Virus record (IMG/VR): IMGVR_UViG_3300013101_000068
Span: 1-26,983 of that record
Origin: a virus
DNA: 26,983 nt
Reading direction: 5' to 3' (one strand)
Both the position numbers and the translations under genes were made by a program. A model generated the notes under the pieces. It was given only the letters and a program-made list of their open reading frames with translations, had not been told where the DNA came from and ran no database searches. Below, in pieces: positions 1-6,788 of this stretch (its first letter is position 1; every line of letters starts with the position of its first letter).

Positions 1-153
1 AGTTAATAACCCAACAATCAAAAAATCACAATGTATTTTTGCTTCTTGTAACATTATTACATGTCCAGCGTGTAACAAATCAAAAGTAGACGCAGTAAAG
101 CCTACTATTTTATTCTGTTTTTTTAAATTGTTTATTTTTGTGAATATATTCAT
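1..153 (-). CDS. Cytidylyl/adenylyltransferase-family protein (partial, N-terminal 51 residues)
   Basis: Only the N-terminus is in the window; the gene continues past base 1. Reading from the ATG at 153 gives a Rossmann-type start GFTASTFDLLHAGH (about residues 19-32), followed by a predicted helix and the strand CDFLIVGLLT. The HAGH sequence matches the HxGH nucleotide-binding motif of the nucleotidyltransferase superfamily that includes glycerol-3-phosphate cytidylyltransferase, RfaE/HldE domain II and FAD synthetase. Such enzymes transfer CMP or AMP from CTP or ATP onto a phosphorylated small molecule. The start overlaps the stop of the upstream kinase/phosphatase gene as ATGA (150-153), so the two are probably translationally coupled and may act in one pathway. 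The substrate cannot be told from this fragment. Family assignment is firm; CTP versus ATP use is unknown. Confidence 0.85.
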   Translation of the reverse strand, partial: MNIFTKINNLKKQNKIVGFTASTFDLLHAGHVIMLQEAKIHCDFLIVGLLT

Positions 154-1187
154 ATTATAAAACTCAATAATTCTTTAGTTTTTTTAATTATATCTTCTTT
201 CATTACTGGATCCGGAATATATTTTATGATTCTAATCCATTGAGTCACTTCAAGTAATCTCATAGTATATTCATCAACTCCTTTTTTAAGCCATGAATTA
301 AAAAAGACTTGATATTCAAACATTCTATCATATTTTCTATATGAATGTAACATCTTCGAAATGTCAAGTAAATATGAACTCCATTGATCTTCTTTATAAA
401 TTGGATCAATTAAGAATAAACCTTTATCTGTTTGAATTAAATTTTCTAATGATAAATCCCCATGCATAAATGATGATTCAATATTACAATAAGACTCAAT
501 ACGTTTTAATAAAACCATGATTTTTTCTGAATCACTCTTTAAGCTTTCATCCATTACATCTACATGCTTTTGAACTCTATCTATATACGTAGAAAATGGT
601 ATTGAAGTTTTATATAAAGAAAATTTATCAATATTAGAATTAATCTCATCTATTTTAAAATATGATCCATTATCTTCTAGATATTCTAAACATAAGGTTT
701 GCCCTATCATTGAATGAACTATTGGAACATTTACTAAAGGCGCTGCTTTATTATACCAAGATGCAGCATCTATTGAATCGTGATGTGTTTTAAATATTCT
801 ATCACCTCTTTTTTCAACAACGGCTCCAGACCATCCACTTTTAATTTTTATTATCTCTAAATCCACAAATTCTTCTGGCAATAATGCTTTATCATCTATA
901 TAATAAGCTGCTAATCTTTTTTCAAATGAAAGTTTATGATATTTTACTCCATGCGTAGCTAACCAAGATTCTATAGATTTCCTATATTTTTTGTCTGCTT
1001 TTATAAAATCTCCCTCACAAGATAATTGACCTCTAGCTGTTATAATCCACACTTCCCAACCGTCATTGTATAAATTATTAATTTTATTTATAACATCTCT
1101 GTGGGGTATAGCAGAATCCCAGTCACGTGTCGTTGTGGTTGCTATAGTATCATCAAAATCTACTATAATCCTATTATTATAATCCAT
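150..1187 (-). CDS. HAD phosphatase / aminoglycoside-phosphotransferase-like kinase fusion protein
   Basis: A 345-residue two-domain protein. The N-terminal domain (about 1-105) has HAD motifs: DFDDT at 10-14 (nucleophile Asp10, acid/base Asp12), IITARG around Thr50, and YIDDK with Asp98/Asp99. The C-terminal domain (about 115-345) looks like an APH/choline-kinase-type phosphotransferase: a glycine-rich loop region near 117-124, the candidate ATP-binding Lys133, the Brenner motif HGDLSLEN at 242-249 (catalytic Asp244, Asn249), and LIDP with metal-binding Asp261. One chain may therefore both phosphorylate and dephosphorylate small molecules. It sits directly upstream of a nucleotidyltransferase with an ATGA overlap. 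Known pathways with kinase, HAD phosphatase and nucleotidyltransferase steps make NDP-activated sugars or polyol or choline phosphates for surface polymers. That use here is inference. The start is the ATG at 1187, 7 nt after the previous gene. Confidence 0.85.
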   Translation of the reverse strand: MDYNNRIIVDFDDTIATTTTRDWDSAIPHRDVINKINNLYNDGWEVWIITARGQLSCEGDFIKADKKYRKSIESWLATHGVKYHKLSFEKRLAAYYIDDKALLPEEFVDLEIIKIKSGWSGAVVEKRGDRIFKTHHDSIDAASWYNKAAPLVNVPIVHSMIGQTLCLEYLEDNGSYFKIDEINSNIDKFSLYKTSIPFSTYIDRVQKHVDVMDESLKSDSEKIMVLLKRIESYCNIESSFMHGDLSLENLIQTDKGLFLIDPIYKEDQWSSYLLDISKMLHSYRKYDRMFEYQVFFNSWLKKGVDEYTMRLLEVTQWIRIIKYIPDPVMKEDIIKKTKELLSFII

Positions 1188-1194
1188 GAATATT

Positions 1195-1458
1195 TTAAGA
1201 TTTTTCTTTGTAATTATTTAATGCTCCTAAATAAGCGACAGCATCTAATAAATTATCTTCTTTGTGATTATATGATTGTCTAGATAATTTTAATGCGACA
1301 AGACATAAAAACATATCTTCTGCAGTTAAATCTTTTCCAGTAGAACCGCTTGCAATTTTTGCTGCTCTTTCCATTCCTTCTCCAAATGGACCATAAGCTC
1401 GTTCTTTTTCTTCTGATCGTTTATTAACAATTTCATTAGCAGTTTCTAATATATTCAT
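1195..1458 (-). CDS. DUF6378-like small phage protein
   Basis: The start is placed at the ATG at 1458 (MNILETANEI...), giving 87 residues; a TTG two codons upstream is less likely. The preceding AAAGAAA is at most a weak ribosome-binding site. The protein carries the pattern I associate with the phage family DUF6378: an N-terminal helix, RAYGPF near 21-26 (the RxxxYG-type signature), a helix with MERAAKIA, LTAEDMFLCLVALKLSR in the middle, and HKEDNLLDAVAYLGAL near the end. It is short, soluble and entirely helical by appearance. The fold resembles small helical phage proteins around nucleotide metabolism, but the biochemical function is unknown. It is 7 nt before the HAD/kinase gene and probably in the same transcript. 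Family assignment is from memory of the consensus, so moderate. Confidence 0.75.
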   Translation of the reverse strand: MNILETANEIVNKRSEEKERAYGPFGEGMERAAKIASGSTGKDLTAEDMFLCLVALKLSRQSYNHKEDNLLDAVAYLGALNNYKEKS

Positions 1459-1501
1459 ATGCAATTTCTTTCATATTATATACTAAATCATGCTAATAGT
1501 T

Positions 1502-1792
1502 TTACCAATCAAGCTCTAAATTATCAGCAGCACAAAAAATATTAGTGATATAAAGTAACATACGATCTAACTTATAAATCTTCTCTACATGATTTCGATA
1601 ACTTCTTTTTTTATGTACACTAATTTTTTTACTGTTATTAATTGCATTCATAAAATCTGTTTTCAATATATTGAGATCTGTATAAGACTCAGCCCTTTGA
1701 ATAATATCAATCATCGCATTTCCAGCGGTTCCTTCTATACCAGATAAATTTGGTCTAGCTTGCATTCTAATATTTTTAACTTTTGTTGACAT
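1502..1792 (-). CDS. Hypothetical basic small protein
   Basis: A 96-residue protein that I do not recognise. The N-terminus is basic and polar (MSTKVKNIRMQARPNL). A second basic segment (NNSKKISVHKKRSYRNHVEK, about 53-72) is followed by a helix rich in Leu, Met and Ile (LDRMLLYITNIFCAADNLEL). The composition would suit a small nucleic-acid-binding or adaptor protein, but no motif supports that. The ATG at 1792 overlaps the end of the newly read 56-codon gene by 17 nt, which suggests co-translation. A 37-44 nt spacer separates it from the next gene downstream. Nothing suggests a membrane segment or a signal peptide. Confidence 0.7.
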   Translation of the reverse strand: MSTKVKNIRMQARPNLSGIEGTAGNAMIDIIQRAESYTDLNILKTDFMNAINNSKKISVHKKRSYRNHVEKIYKLDRMLLYITNIFCAADNLELDW

Positions 1793-1946
1793 CTTTAATA
1801 ATTTTAGGTAAATTTTCTATTATTTTATCAAAAAATTCTGATCTATATTTATCAATTTCAGTATGATGCAAATCTTTAGCATGCTTAGATCCTTCATCAT
1901 ATGCAACTTTCATAAATAATCTTAATTGACTTTCGCTTAATATCAT
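1776..1946 (-). CDS. Hypothetical 56-residue protein
   Basis: Read directly from the minus strand: ATG at 1946, then an uninterrupted 56-codon frame to TAA at 1776-1778. The protein begins MILSESQLRLFMKVAYDEG and ends IIENLPKIIKDVNKS; it is mainly helical with alternating charged and hydrophobic residues and has no recognised motif. The strongest evidence that it is real is position. Its ATG overlaps the TGA of the upstream 63-residue gene as ATGA (1943-1946), the same junction used repeatedly in this cluster, and it fills what would otherwise be a 150-nt gap. Its 3' end overlaps the next start by 17 nt. Function unknown. Confidence 0.75.
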   Translation of the reverse strand: MILSESQLRLFMKVAYDEGSKHAKDLHHTEIDKYRSEFFDKIIENLPKIIKDVNKS

Positions 1947-2134
1947 GGTAAAACATTATTAGGGTCTGCTTTTTCTAATATAACCAACATTCTACCATCA
2001 TTTCTAGATGTAGTTGCAGTTGTTACTGCAAATCTTTTCATTTTTTTTACTGTCCAACCATCGCTCAATAAATCGTTTAATTCGTCTGCTGATTCTTCAC
2101 TAGCTCTAACTATTTTTGATAATTGTTGTTTCAT
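1943..2134 (-). CDS. Small phage protein, copy 2 of a tandem paralogous pair
   Basis: A 63-residue soluble protein. It has a helix (ADELNDLLSDGW, about 16-27), a strand (TVKKMKRF), a Thr-rich loop and a final strand MLVILEK, ending NNVLP. This helix, GW, strand, loop, strand layout resembles small domains of the DUF4177/DUF1737 kind, but I cannot assign it to one. It aligns with the upstream 61-residue gene: both have L-N-x-x-L/Y-x-D/N-G-W-x-V-K, a central Ser/Thr-rich segment, a glycine, LVI and a C-terminal LP. The two probably arose by tandem duplication. Both junctions are ATGA overlaps (1943-1946 and 2131-2134). Function unknown. Confidence 0.75.
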   Translation of the reverse strand: MKQQLSKIVRASEESADELNDLLSDGWTVKKMKRFAVTTATTSRNDGRMLVILEKADPNNVLP

Positions 2135-2316
2135 GGTAATATAGTATCGTTTGAAATATCTGAAATTATAACTAAAAAATTACCGTATAAATGCGCTGTT
2201 GAACCAGTTGAAACATTCTGGGGAGAAATATGTTTGACTCTCCATCCGTTATCTAAATAATTTGAATTTAGATTTAAAACATCAGTTGAATCTGCTATCA
2301 TTATTGCTTTATCCAT
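2131..2316 (-). CDS. Small phage protein, copy 1 of a tandem paralogous pair
   Basis: A 61-residue soluble protein with the same layout as its downstream neighbour: an N-terminal strand (MDKAIMIADS), a helix, NGWRVK at 23-28, a Ser/Thr-rich loop (NVSTGSTAHLYG), the strand FLVIIS and a C-terminal TILP. Sequence identity to the 63-residue gene is low but the spacing of GW, V-K, G, LVI and LP is kept. Its start codon lies in ATGGATAA, so its first eight bases overlap the end of the small membrane-protein gene upstream. The stop overlaps the next start as ATGA. No function can be assigned. Confidence 0.75.
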   Translation of the reverse strand: MDKAIMIADSTDVLNLNSNYLDNGWRVKHISPQNVSTGSTAHLYGNFLVIISDISNDTILP

Positions 2317-2479
2317 GATTAATATATTTTTTAATGGATTTAATCCCTATTCCTAATAAAATTCCTGAACCTATTAATATAGAAAATTGCGTGGGCTGCA
2401 CTATTATCCCTAATGCTAAGGTCAATAAGCCAAAGCATAATGATGTTAATGCAAAATTGCGCAATTTTCTCTTATTCAT
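2309..2479 (-). CDS. Small two-helix membrane protein, 56 residues
   Basis: Read directly from the minus strand: ATG at 2479, 56 codons, TAA at 2309-2311. The protein starts MNKRKLRNFALTSLCFGLL and contains two predicted membrane helices (about 9-27 and 33-48) around a short polar turn with VQPTQ, followed by a basic tail IKSIKKYINHG. The positively charged N- and C-termini suggest that both ends face the cytoplasm. It resembles the 79-residue gene immediately upstream: K/Q-LR-x-F, an alanine/leucine helix, a central IV, then GxLLGxG and a basic end. This suggests another tandem duplication. Its start overlaps the upstream TGA as ATGA (2476-2479). Small hydrophobic pairs like this can be holins, antiholins or superinfection-exclusion proteins, but nothing here decides. 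Confidence 0.75.
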   Translation of the reverse strand: MNKRKLRNFALTSLCFGLLTLALGIIVQPTQFSILIGSGILLGIGIKSIKKYINHG

Positions 2480-2715
2480 TTGGTTCCTTGTGGAGGATTT
2501 AAAGTCATTTCTTCGTCAGCTTTACGCTCTCTTACTCTTTTTAATACGCCCACCATACCAGCAGTTCCTAATCCGAATAATAATCCAGTGAATACAAATG
2601 CATATGCATTTCCAATTGGATCTAATGTTACTATCAATGCAAAGATGAATGAACATAATCCTGCAAATAATAATGCAAAACTAAATGTTCTTAATTGTTT
2701 TGTTTCTGGTCTCAT
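2476..2715 (-). CDS. Small two-helix membrane protein, 79 residues
   Basis: A short protein with a polar basic N-terminus (MRPETKQLRTF), two membrane helices (about 12-30 and 38-56) separated by DPIGNAYA, and a charged C-terminal tail with VRERKADEEM. It is a probable paralogue of the 56-residue membrane protein encoded just downstream. The start at 2715 overlaps the previous stop as ATGA, and its own stop overlaps the next start in the same way. It is one of five consecutive membrane-protein genes between 2309 and 4991, broken only by the soluble 106-residue gene. The function is unknown; a role in the host inner membrane is inferred from topology only. Confidence 0.75.
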   Translation of the reverse strand: MRPETKQLRTFSFALLFAGLCSFIFALIVTLDPIGNAYAFVFTGLLFGLGTAGMVGVLKRVRERKADEEMTLNPPQGTK

Positions 2716-3032
2716 AATATTTTTTTAATTTTTTTTAATAAATTGTTTTTTTTAAGAACTAGAGTTTCTTCAAATATCATACCAACTACTAATTCTTTAT
2801 GTTCGTGTTTTGGCTCCCAGGAGCTCATTAGAGCTTTAGCATATAAATATGCTTTTTCTTTCCATGAGCCCTTAACGTCCTCTTGTAATTCAATTTCTCC
2901 ACCATTAAAAAATAGTTCACTGAATTTTTGTATACCTTCTTTTGGATTTCTTTTTTTAGCTTCCTCTAATAATTCTGGAGTTGTATTTAATACCATAGAG
3001 GGTTCCGGAAATTTATATTCAGATAATTTCAT
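2712..3032 (-). CDS. Hypothetical soluble protein
   Basis: A 106-residue protein with no recognised domain. It begins MKLSEYKFPEPSMVLNTTPE, then runs through a Lys/Glu-rich helix (LLEEAKKRNP), a middle segment with SELFFNGGEIELQEDV, a Trp-containing segment, and a strongly basic end (VLKKNNLLKKIKKIL). No membrane helix is seen, unlike its neighbours on both sides. It overlaps both neighbours by the four-base ATGA junction, so its synthesis is presumably tied to the membrane proteins. It may be a cytoplasmic partner of one of them, but this is only suggested by gene order. Confidence 0.7.
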   Translation of the reverse strand: MKLSEYKFPEPSMVLNTTPELLEEAKKRNPKEGIQKFSELFFNGGEIELQEDVKGSWKEKAYLYAKALMSSWEPKHEHKELVVGMIFEETLVLKKNNLLKKIKKIL

Positions 3033-3262
3033 AAAGCTAATTGTTTTTCTAATTTATTCATGTTCAATTCAAATGTGGGTCTACTAAAGATCAACATTGT
3101 AATTTCAAATAGGAAATGCATACCAGCAAAGGCATAATGTAATATTCCTAAAATTAAAGATATAAAGAAAAAGATAACATAATTCGTAGTTTCTTTAATT
3201 CCCATAATTCTATTCCAAAATTTGAGTTCTTTTTTCCAAAATACATTAAATAGTCTCTTCAT
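3029..3262 (-). CDS. Small membrane protein
   Basis: A 77-residue protein with a basic, aromatic N-terminus (MKRLFNVFWKKELKFWNRIM), followed by a long hydrophobic stretch from about 27 to 59 that could form one long or two short membrane helices. It ends in a polar tail (FELNMNKLEKQLAL). The N-terminal arrangement of Lys/Arg and Trp looks like an amphipathic helix lying on the inner face of the membrane. The start at 3262 overlaps the upstream gene by 17 nt and the stop overlaps the next ATG as ATGA. No family recognised. Confidence 0.7.
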   Translation of the reverse strand: MKRLFNVFWKKELKFWNRIMGIKETTNYVIFFFISLILGILHYAFAGMHFLFEITMLIFSRPTFELNMNKLEKQLAL

Positions 3263-3773
3263 CTTCTGTTTGATTTAAGGTGCTAAATATAAATGATACA
3301 ATTGCAATATTATTCTTATCATTAGGGATATACGCTGTATACATTCTATTCATATACGGTATTCCCCAATCTGCTATCCATAAATATGAATCTATATCTC
3401 GTTCATATTGAGTAACAATAACTCTAGGAATTGTGTCATGAACACTTAAAAATTTAATAGTTATTTCATCAGAACTAAAATATTCGTCTGATTCAATATA
3501 AATATCTCGTGTTTCTCTGTTAAACCCTATAGAAGCATTAATCCTAGTATCTTCAAAAGGACTACTAACTCCATTTAATACATGGGTTGCATATATAACT
3601 CGCTTCAATGGATATTTTTTAGATATTAAACCACTTGCAACAGTATATAATACTAAGGTACCTATTCCTATAATCATTATAGACGTTAATCTTTTGCGAC
3701 CAAATGTTTCTTGCTTAAATAAAATATAGCATAGTGCTAAAAGAAACCCGGCAATTAATGTAAATGTAATCAT
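3246..3773 (-). CDS. Hypothetical membrane-anchored protein
   Basis: A 175-residue protein with two N-terminal membrane helices (about 2-19 and 30-50) separated by a short basic loop (KQETFGRKRLTS). A soluble domain of about 125 residues follows (51-175) and looks mostly beta. It contains acidic and aromatic segments such as YIESDEYFSSDE and WIADWGIPYMNRMY. With two helices and a positive loop between them, the large domain would be expected on the same side as the N-terminus. No enzymatic motif is visible. It is the second gene of the membrane-protein run and is separated from the 393-residue protein by 36 nt. Function unknown. Confidence 0.7.
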   Translation of the reverse strand: MITFTLIAGFLLALCYILFKQETFGRKRLTSIMIIGIGTLVLYTVASGLISKKYPLKRVIYATHVLNGVSSPFEDTRINASIGFNRETRDIYIESDEYFSSDEITIKFLSVHDTIPRVIVTQYERDIDSYLWIADWGIPYMNRMYTAYIPNDKNNIAIVSFIFSTLNQTEDEETI

Positions 3774-3809
3774 TGTTCTAGTTTATTTGTTGGCAATTTA
3801 TTTTTAAGT

Positions 3810-4991
3810 TTATAGTTCATCTCCATGAGCTATATCTGATTCGTCTTCATCCCACTCAATACCAGGACAATAATCTCCTTTAGTAGATCCAAAATATTGA
3901 CCAAAGATACCACCAAATTCAATAAATCCATTTTTTAATCCAATTACAATAGCTTTAAATCCATAGTATAGATTTTTTAGTATTAATTCCCAAACAAAAT
4001 AGTATAGCACGATTTTTCCAGGTAAATATCCAATGTAATACGCAGGGTAGCCTATAGTATACATGAATAATTGTCCCCACCAATAATCTTTCCATCCATA
4101 TTTATTTGATAATTCTAATAATTTAACTATACCATTTATAATACCTAATAGTATCGCCATTGCTAAAACAAATATTGATACAACTAAAACTTGATTCAAA
4201 CTAGTATTTGCAACTATAGCTAATATTCCTTTACTTGCAAATGTAATTCCAATAAATGATACGCCACTTAAAACTATAGTTATAATTAGTCCAACAACTC
4301 GTTTTGTCCATAATATGATAGAGCTTAATGATAAAATATAATCACGTACCCCAGTTGCTGAATCACCAACACTATTTCTAAAATTATCTAAAGATTTCTC
4401 GAATTTCTCTTTCTTTTCGTATTTTGCAGCTTTAAGAGCATTTCTTTCTTTACGTATTTTATTTACCCATTTTTGATACGACTCATCATCTTCCCAATTA
4501 TTATTATTTGATGCATCAGATAATATTTGTTTTTTAAGGAACCATCGCATAGAAAATAATTTAACAATATCATATTCATCTAAATAAAATCCCTCATCAT
4601 CTTTAATACTTACTCCCATATTTGTTAAAGATCTACGCATATATTTCAAGCGTTTAGAAGAATGATAATCAGTATCAGTTATCATATACATTTCAGTATC
4701 TGTTAAATTATCAAACCAATGACCAACAGATGAATTTAATATAGGCTCAGCTATATACTTATCAATTAATTCTGAAACTCTGTATATAACATTCCAAAAA
4801 GCTCTGAATGGTAATACAAATGGCGACGCTAATAACGTTGCTGCTAACATCCAAAAATAGGGGCATAAATTAAACATGTTATTTTTATTTGGAGCTAAAC
4901 TATCAGTCCAAAACCAATTCATGTATCGATAATGCCAATCCTTTGAGCTGAGCTTAATCCCAGCTTGTTCATTTAATTTTTCGTTTTCCAT
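3810..4991 (-). CDS. Multi-pass membrane protein of unknown function
   Basis: A 393-residue protein. The N-terminal part is polar and Trp/Tyr-rich (residues 15-45), followed by a first hydrophobic segment at about 44-66. A long charged cytoplasmic-looking region (about 90-215) contains a Lys/Glu-rich helix near 176-203. Then come three or four membrane segments (about 231-261, 268-292 and 305-335). The chain ends in an acidic tail, YCPGIEWDEDE at about 374-384 and beyond. Large phages of this type often carry such proteins without known function. It directly follows the CCA-adding-type gene with a 6-nt spacer. The ATG at 4991 is the only sensible start because the next upstream codons fall in the spacer. 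No homologous family can be named. Confidence 0.75.
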   Translation of the reverse strand: MENEKLNEQAGIKLSSKDWHYRYMNWFWTDSLAPNKNNMFNLCPYFWMLAATLLASPFVLPFRAFWNVIYRVSELIDKYIAEPILNSSVGHWFDNLTDTEMYMITDTDYHSSKRLKYMRRSLTNMGVSIKDDEGFYLDEYDIVKLFSMRWFLKKQILSDASNNNNWEDDESYQKWVNKIRKERNALKAAKYEKKEKFEKSLDNFRNSVGDSATGVRDYILSLSSIILWTKRVVGLIITIVLSGVSFIGITFASKGILAIVANTSLNQVLVVSIFVLAMAILLGIINGIVKLLELSNKYGWKDYWWGQLFMYTIGYPAYYIGYLPGKIVLYYFVWELILKNLYYGFKAIVIGLKNGFIEFGGIFGQYFGSTKGDYCPGIEWDEDESDIAHGDEL

Positions 4992-4997
4992 TTTTTA

Positions 4998-6212
4998 TTA
5001 ATTTATTATTTCTTCTTTTACAAATTTTAAAGATGCTTTTCTGCTAGTCCAATCAAATCGACCTAATAATGCTTTATCTCTAATAAAGTCTAAAGCCTTT
5101 CCAATGCTAGGGCCTATTACATGAAATATCTCTTGGATATCATTACCAGATATTTTTAGATCTTTTGTTGATTTTGGTATAATACCGTTATTCATTAATC
5201 CTATTATATGTTCTATAGAGTATGGTAATATTTTAGCAAATTCTATAGAAGGTGATTTTTGGATTGCATTAAATACTGCTAATCTTAATTTTAAAGATGA
5301 TGGAGGTGCAGAATGCAATGCTTCAACATCTAATAAAATATCTAATCTTTTAAGGGCTTCAAATGTTTTTGTATCTCCCTTTAAGAAATCATTATAGAAA
5401 TCAGATGGGATTTTACCTCCAGCTATTCCTAATACGTAGAAAAATGATAAAGGATCTAATTGTTCTAATCCATCAAATCCTATTAATTCTTGACCAAAGA
5501 TTTCTTGAGCTAAACCACTATCATTTATTAATTTAAATGCTATGTTAGTATCTCCATCCTTTTTAACTATTTTCTGGAGTTCATCTAATATTCTTTCATG
5601 AGCTATCTCAGATATATCAGCTGCATTATCGCGCATCATATTTAGTGTATTTGGTTCTATATCAAACTCAAATCTAGATGCAAATTGAATGCCTCTTAAT
5701 ATTCTTAAAGGATCTTCAGTAAATGCTATATCATTAGTAGCTTTTAATAATCTACGTTTTAAATCATTGATTCCATTAAATGGATCTACAAGACTATTAT
5801 CATTTATATTAAATGCCATAGAGTTTATTGTAAAATCTCTACGTTCTAAATCTTCTAATATATTTTTTGCTTCAATTGATTCAAATCCTTTATGACCTGA
5901 TCCAACCTTTATATCTTTACGAGGGATTGCTATGTCAAATGGCTCTCCTTTAAATCCTTTAGGTTTAAATATTACAACCTTAAATGATTTACCTTCTTCT
6001 AACACTTTTCCGAATGGTTTAAGTGTTGACATAATATCTGAAACTTTCATTCCTTCTATTACTAAATCTATATCTTTGGACGATTTATTTAAAAATGCAT
6101 CTCTAACAATTCCTCCTACCATATAAATGTTAGAACTCTTTTGTATGAGAGATTGCATCCATTCATTAGATTTTAAATCCTCTCCTAATATTTTTAATTT
6201 TCTTAAAGACAT
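4998..6212 (-). CDS. cca: CCA tRNA nucleotidyltransferase / poly(A) polymerase family protein
   Basis: A 404-residue class II nucleotidyltransferase. Visible motifs are GGIVRD at 33-38, the metal-binding pair in DIDLV at 47-51 (Asp47, Asp49), a third carboxylate in FDIA (Asp93), RRDFTINSMA at 124-133 (ribose and nucleotide binding), and EDPLRILRGIQFASRF at 166-181. The helical body follows with HERILDELQKI at 205-215. The enzyme adds CCA or part of it to tRNA 3' ends from CTP and ATP without a template; family members may instead add only A or C residues. The length is close to bacterial CCA enzymes and no HD phosphohydrolase domain is evident. The next upstream gene is a KptA 2'-phosphotransferase, so the pair suggests repair of damaged tRNA during infection (inference). 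A TATATTTG element lies 4 nt before the ATG, predicting its own promoter with little or no leader. Confidence 0.9.
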   Translation of the reverse strand: MSLRKLKILGEDLKSNEWMQSLIQKSSNIYMVGGIVRDAFLNKSSKDIDLVIEGMKVSDIMSTLKPFGKVLEEGKSFKVVIFKPKGFKGEPFDIAIPRKDIKVGSGHKGFESIEAKNILEDLERRDFTINSMAFNINDNSLVDPFNGINDLKRRLLKATNDIAFTEDPLRILRGIQFASRFEFDIEPNTLNMMRDNAADISEIAHERILDELQKIVKKDGDTNIAFKLINDSGLAQEIFGQELIGFDGLEQLDPLSFFYVLGIAGGKIPSDFYNDFLKGDTKTFEALKRLDILLDVEALHSAPPSSLKLRLAVFNAIQKSPSIEFAKILPYSIEHIIGLMNNGIIPKSTKDLKISGNDIQEIFHVIGPSIGKALDFIRDKALLGRFDWTSRKASLKFVKEEIIN

Positions 6213-6216
6213 AGAA

Positions 6217-6224
6217 CAAATATA
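6217..6224 (-). promoter_or_regulatory. Candidate Bacteroidota-type -7 promoter element (TATATTTG)
   Basis: On the minus strand TATATTTG matches the Bacteroidota -7 consensus TAnnTTTG and ends 4 nt before the ATG at 6212. The same element with the same spacing occurs at 8587-8594; the two sites share TAGTnTTATATTTGT. A good -33 TTTG is not seen at the usual distance, so activity is uncertain. If used, the transcript would be nearly leaderless. Confidence 0.45.
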
Positions 6225-6248
6225 ATACTATTTTTTAAATATAAAAAA

Positions 6249-6788
6249 TTATTGCAAAAATTGTTTTGGTACAGCTTCTGTTAGCCATACATTATTTTCA
6301 CTTAAATAAAACTCATAACCCATATTATGCATTTGTAATGCAGGAATTCTAAATATGACTAAGTTATTCTGATATTTAGCATAACGCATCCCTACTTGAG
6401 TTGCTACAGATATATCACTACTTAAATGTACATGATTCCTCCGCATTTTCTTTAAACCGCCACTTTTTAAAATCTGTTTTTGACTTGATTTAGAGGTTCC
6501 ATGATATAATATTTCAGGGGGTGTCATTCGCTTAAAATCATCTTTAACTTTAAGCGAATGCCCCTGACTAGCCTTTATTCTTAATTGATTTTTATCATAT
6601 CGAAATCGCTGTTTATCATTTTCTAATACAATATAGTCTAAATCTTCTTTAGACATATCTATTGCTTTTAGCAAATCTTTAACAAAACACCATCCATATT
6701 CATCTAATTTTAGATTTGCCTTTTCGGGGGAATGGCGCAATAATAAGCTTAAATACCTACTCTTGTTTTTTATATTTTTGTTTTTCAC
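6249..6788 (-). CDS. kptA: RNA 2'-phosphotransferase (KptA/Tpt1)
   Basis: A 179-residue protein, the usual length of bacterial KptA. Conserved signatures are in order: SRYLSLLLRHSPE at 10-22 (the LRH motif at 17-19), GW at 32-33, the QGHS motif at 75-78 with the catalytic-type His77, YHGT at 95-98, HVHLS at 119-123, GMRYAK with Arg135, FRIPA, and SENNVWLTE at 163-171. The family transfers an internal RNA 2'-phosphate to NAD+, giving ADP-ribose 1'',2''-cyclic phosphate and nicotinamide. Some members also ADP-ribosylate RNA or DNA ends. A phage copy beside a CCA-adding-type enzyme suggests repair or editing of tRNA ends after host nuclease attack (inference). The start at 6788 overlaps the upstream gene by 32 nt; no later Met precedes the conserved RHSP. 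Confidence 0.93.
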   Translation of the reverse strand: MKNKNIKNKSRYLSLLLRHSPEKANLKLDEYGWCFVKDLLKAIDMSKEDLDYIVLENDKQRFRYDKNQLRIKASQGHSLKVKDDFKRMTPPEILYHGTSKSSQKQILKSGGLKKMRRNHVHLSSDISVATQVGMRYAKYQNNLVIFRIPALQMHNMGYEFYLSENNVWLTEAVPKQFLQ

